Below, piece by piece: positions 6,435-8,078 of a stretch of 8,078 nt of DNA; within the stretch, counting starts at the first letter, position 1; each line of letters begins with the position of its first letter. This DNA comes from Ruminococcaceae bacterium UBA7030 (lineage in GTDB: Bacteria; Bacillota; Clostridia; Oscillospirales; Acutalibacteraceae), in contig DLBD01000127.1 of the NCBI GenBank assembly GCA_002494125.1, positions 1 to 8,078 of the forward strand. The letters run 5' to 3'. The position numbers and the translations under genes were made by a program. Below the pieces are notes generated by a model, which saw only the letters and a program-made list of their open reading frames with translations, was not told the origin of the DNA and did no database searches.

Positions 6435-6477
6435 AAAAAAGGCTTATGACAAATTTCATGTCATAAGCCTTTCTTTT
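6435..6477. terminator. Bidirectional terminator between convergent hydF and ferritin-like gene
   Basis: AAAGGCTTATGACA (6438-6451) and TGTCATAAGCCTTT (6459-6472) form a perfect 14-bp stem with a 7-base loop. On the plus strand it ends in a T-rich run (6470-6477, interrupted by one C). On the minus strand it ends in six T residues (complement of A 6435-6440). It starts 5 bases after the hydF stop, and its plus-strand T-rich run overlaps the TAA of the minus-strand gene (6478-6476), so one hairpin serves both. Confidence 0.92.
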
Positions 6478-6862
6478 ATACCTCTTTTGAAAGCGCCTTA
6501 AACGTATCGCCGTGCCTGTACTCATCGTCAATAATCCCTTTAATTTCCGGAATGTCTGCGTAAGGAGCATATCCCTTTCCGCCCTGATATTCTCCAAAGG
6601 AAATGCCGAGGAGTATAAGTCTTTTTGGCAATATCTTAAATGCTTTTTTAGTTATGTTCGCAAGAGTCGGATCCGGTCTGAGCTTTCTTCTTGTAAACTG
6701 ACTGAGTATGTTTGCATGTTTGCCCTCGTCCTTGGCTGCTTCAAGAAAAGCCTCCTTAAGAATCGGGTCATCGGTCATTTCGGCAAAATTCTTATACATG
6801 AGAACTGCGTCGAGCTCGCCTTGCTGGTACGATAAAAAATCCTTTCTCTGTTGCGAAGTCAT
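6476..6862 (-). CDS. Small ferritin-like (rubrerythrin-type) diiron protein
   Basis: This 128-residue protein has the ferritin-like four-helix diiron ligand pattern: Glu 16 in helix 1 (GELDAVLMYKNF), Glu 46 and His 49 in helix 2 (DEGKHANI, an ExxH), Glu 91 in helix 3 (FGEYQGG) and Glu 114 with His 117 in helix 4 (DEYRHGD, a second ExxH). It lacks the CxxC rubredoxin domain of true rubrerythrin, a signal peptide and membrane segments, so it is a stand-alone cytoplasmic diiron domain. Such proteins in anaerobes usually handle peroxide, oxygen or iron, but the substrate here cannot be read. The ATG (6862-6860) has AGGAAGGA just upstream, inside the end of secA, and the two genes are 3 bases apart, so they share a message. 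It converges on hydF and is not part of the hydrogenase operon. Conserved loop residues between helices 2 and 3 (RRKLRPD) are basic. The specific family name is uncertain. Confidence 0.75.
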   Translation of the reverse strand: MTSQQRKDFLSYQQGELDAVLMYKNFAEMTDDPILKEAFLEAAKDEGKHANILSQFTRRKLRPDPTLANITKKAFKILPKRLILLGISFGEYQGGKGYAPYADIPEIKGIIDDEYRHGDTFKALSKEV

Positions 6863-6865
6863 AGC

Positions 6866-8078
6866 TTATCCTTCCTTTCCGGGTGCGCCGCAACATTTCT
6901 TATACTTCTTGCCTGAACCGCACGGACACGGGTCGTTAGGACCAACCTTCTTTCCCTTTCTTACGGGTGAAGATTTAACCGTGTCGTCGCCGCCTGATGA
7001 GGTTGCGGTAACCTTGGCAACTGCCTTTCTCTCAACATCTTCACGGCGTCTTGGCATAAGTGTAAGAAGCTGTTTAACTGTGTTTTCACGAATAGCTGTT
7101 GTCATATCGTCAAACATATCATACGATTCCATACGGAACGCAACAACCGGGTCCTGTTGAGCGTATGAACGAAGGTGAATTCCCTGCTTCAAATCGTCCA
7201 TAGCGTCGATGTGATCCATCCAGAGCGTATCAACGTTACGCAGAAGAACCATGCGCTGGAACTCCTGGAACATCTCGTCGCCAAGCTCTTTTCTCTTTGC
7301 GTCGAGAACCATATGTCCTCTGTTTGTAAGAAGCTCAATTACGGAGTCAACATCAACTTCGTCAACGTCTTTGAAGTCGTCATCGTCGGTAAGCCAGCCC
7401 TTGTACTTTGCACGAAGGCCGTCAATATTCCAGTCCTCTTTCTTTTCGCCTGCAAGATAGAAACGTACATTCTCGTCAATATTTGTGTCAAGCATGCCGA
7501 GAATCTTGTCTGTAAGGTCAATGCCGTCAAGCACCTGATCCCTCTGCGCATAGATAAGCTCTCTCTGCTTGTTCATAACATCATCGTACTGAAGGGTGTT
7601 CTTACGGATACCGAAGTTTCTGCCCTCAACCTTCTTCTGCGAGGATTCAACAGTACGTGAAATCATCTTGCTTGGTATCGGTGTGTTTTCGTCGCCTGTG
7701 AGTCTGTCCATCATAATAGACATTCTGTCGCCGCCGAAAAGACGCATAAGGTCGTCTTCACAAGAGAGATAAAACTGTGATTCACCGGGGTCACCCTGAC
7801 GGCCTGAACGACCGCGAAGCTGGTTATCAATACGGCGTGAATCGTGACGTTCTGTACCAAGTATAAAAAGACCGCCGGCTTCTCTTACCTTGTCAGCCTC
7901 TTCCTTGATCTCGTCTTTATATTTTGCCTCGAGCTCCTGGAAGGTTTTTCTTGCGTTTATTATTTCTTCGTCGTCAGTTTCGGCAAAGCCTGTTGCCTCT
8001 GCAATAAGCTCATCGCTGAACTGCATTCTTTCCATTTCAGCCTTTGCGAGATATTCTGCGTTACCGCCGAGCATGATA
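6866..8078 (-). CDS. secA: Protein translocase ATPase SecA, C-terminal part; N-terminal part outside window
   Basis: The frame is open to the window edge, leaving 403 C-terminal codons of a protein usually 800-950 residues. SecA is the cytoplasmic/membrane-peripheral motor that drives preproteins through SecYEG. The segment starts at IMLGGNAEYLAK, directly after the usual AGRGTD motif, which lies beyond the edge. It then shows the end of the second nucleotide-binding domain, with GTERHDSRRIDNQLRGRSGRQGD split across GTERHDSRRID and QLRGRSGRQGD (helicase motif VI arginine fingers), and FYLSCEDDLMRLFGG. The helical scaffold/wing region follows (for example DDVMNKQRELIYAQR and VDTLWMDHIDAMDDLK, HLRSYAQQDP). 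A short variable linker leads to the zinc-binding tail CPCGSGKKYKKCC (CXCX8CC) about 20 residues from the end, which binds SecB or ribosomes in other bacteria. The stop is TAA (6868-6866). The internal ATG at 8074 is not the start. A housekeeping gene, it marks this as ordinary chromosome. The ferritin-like gene follows after 3 bases. Confidence 0.97.
   Translation of the reverse strand, partial: IMLGGNAEYLAKAEMERMQFSDELIAEATGFAETDDEEIINARKTFQELEAKYKDEIKEEADKVREAGGLFILGTERHDSRRIDNQLRGRSGRQGDPGESQFYLSCEDDLMRLFGGDRMSIMMDRLTGDENTPIPSKMISRTVESSQKKVEGRNFGIRKNTLQYDDVMNKQRELIYAQRDQVLDGIDLTDKILGMLDTNIDENVRFYLAGEKKEDWNIDGLRAKYKGWLTDDDDFKDVDEVDVDSVIELLTNRGHMVLDAKRKELGDEMFQEFQRMVLLRNVDTLWMDHIDAMDDLKQGIHLRSYAQQDPVVAFRMESYDMFDDMTTAIRENTVKQLLTLMPRRREDVERKAVAKVTATSSGGDDTVKSSPVRKGKKVGPNDPCPCGSGKKYKKCCGAPGKEG
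6869..6876 (-). promoter_or_regulatory. Ribosome binding site of the ferritin-like gene, inside the secA 3' end
   Basis: On the minus strand AGGAAGGA precedes the ATG at 6862-6860 by 6 bases. It lies in the last codons of secA, supporting coupled expression of the two genes. Confidence 0.75.

Noticed and set aside
7200..7300. Possible frameshift or break in secA
   Set aside because: The minus-strand frame is continuous from the window edge to the zinc tail with all expected motifs in order; only the window edge truncates it.
6512..7660. Plus-strand open frames opposite the ferritin-like gene and secA
   Set aside because: They are antisense to clear family members, are rich in Ser/Val/Leu as expected for complement frames, and have no start signals.

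Overview
The window looks like chromosomal DNA of an anaerobic, fermentative Firmicute of class Clostridia. A gut Oscillospiraceae/Ruminococcaceae-type organism is my best guess, and this is inference only. The basis is an oxygen-sensitive NAD-linked [FeFe]-hydrogenase with its dedicated maturases, strong AGGAGG-type ribosome binding sites, a SecA with a C-terminal zinc tail, and moderate GC. No mobile element, tRNA, rRNA or CRISPR is visible. Coding density is very high, and the only sizeable gap (about 130 bases) lies between hydA and the maturase genes.

Layout. Bases 1-651 (+) are the 3' end of hydB, the NuoF-like flavoprotein/Fe-S subunit of a multimeric, probably electron-bifurcating hydrogenase. 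Bases 669-2417 (+) are hydA, the complete catalytic [FeFe] subunit of the M3 architecture (one [2Fe-2S], a His-Cys3 [4Fe-4S], two ferredoxin-type [4Fe-4S] and the H-cluster domain). A 130-base intergenic region follows. It holds an intrinsic terminator, a 14-base direct repeat and a 13-bp stem that is mutually exclusive with the terminator, so it resembles a transcription attenuator. Downstream is a tight same-strand run: a small ACT-like protein of the TM1266 family (2549-2794), hydE (2787-3830), hydG (3820-5238) and hydF (5251-6432), with overlaps of 8 and 11 bases and a gap of 12 bases. A bidirectional terminator (about 6435-6477) separates this run from a convergent minus-strand unit: the C-terminal 403 codons of secA (8078-6866), then 3 bases later a small ferritin-like diiron protein (6862-6476).

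How the genes work together. In known systems HydG makes the Fe(CO)2CN synthon from tyrosine, HydE acts on that product, and HydF (a GTPase and scaffold) assembles and delivers the [2Fe] subcluster into apo-HydA. HydA passes electrons to or from HydB, which binds FMN and NAD(H). The window therefore encodes a hydrogenase catalytic core with its complete maturation set. The structural genes and maturases are separated by the terminator, and the structural genes use visibly more selective arginine codons, which fits much higher expression of hydBA than of the maturases.

Most worth checking: (i) the possible attenuator between hydA and the maturase run; (ii) the first H-cluster motif of HydA, TSCSPGW, which has Ser where the canonical motif has a second Cys. 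The rest matches well-known families, and I see no convincing wholly new system.
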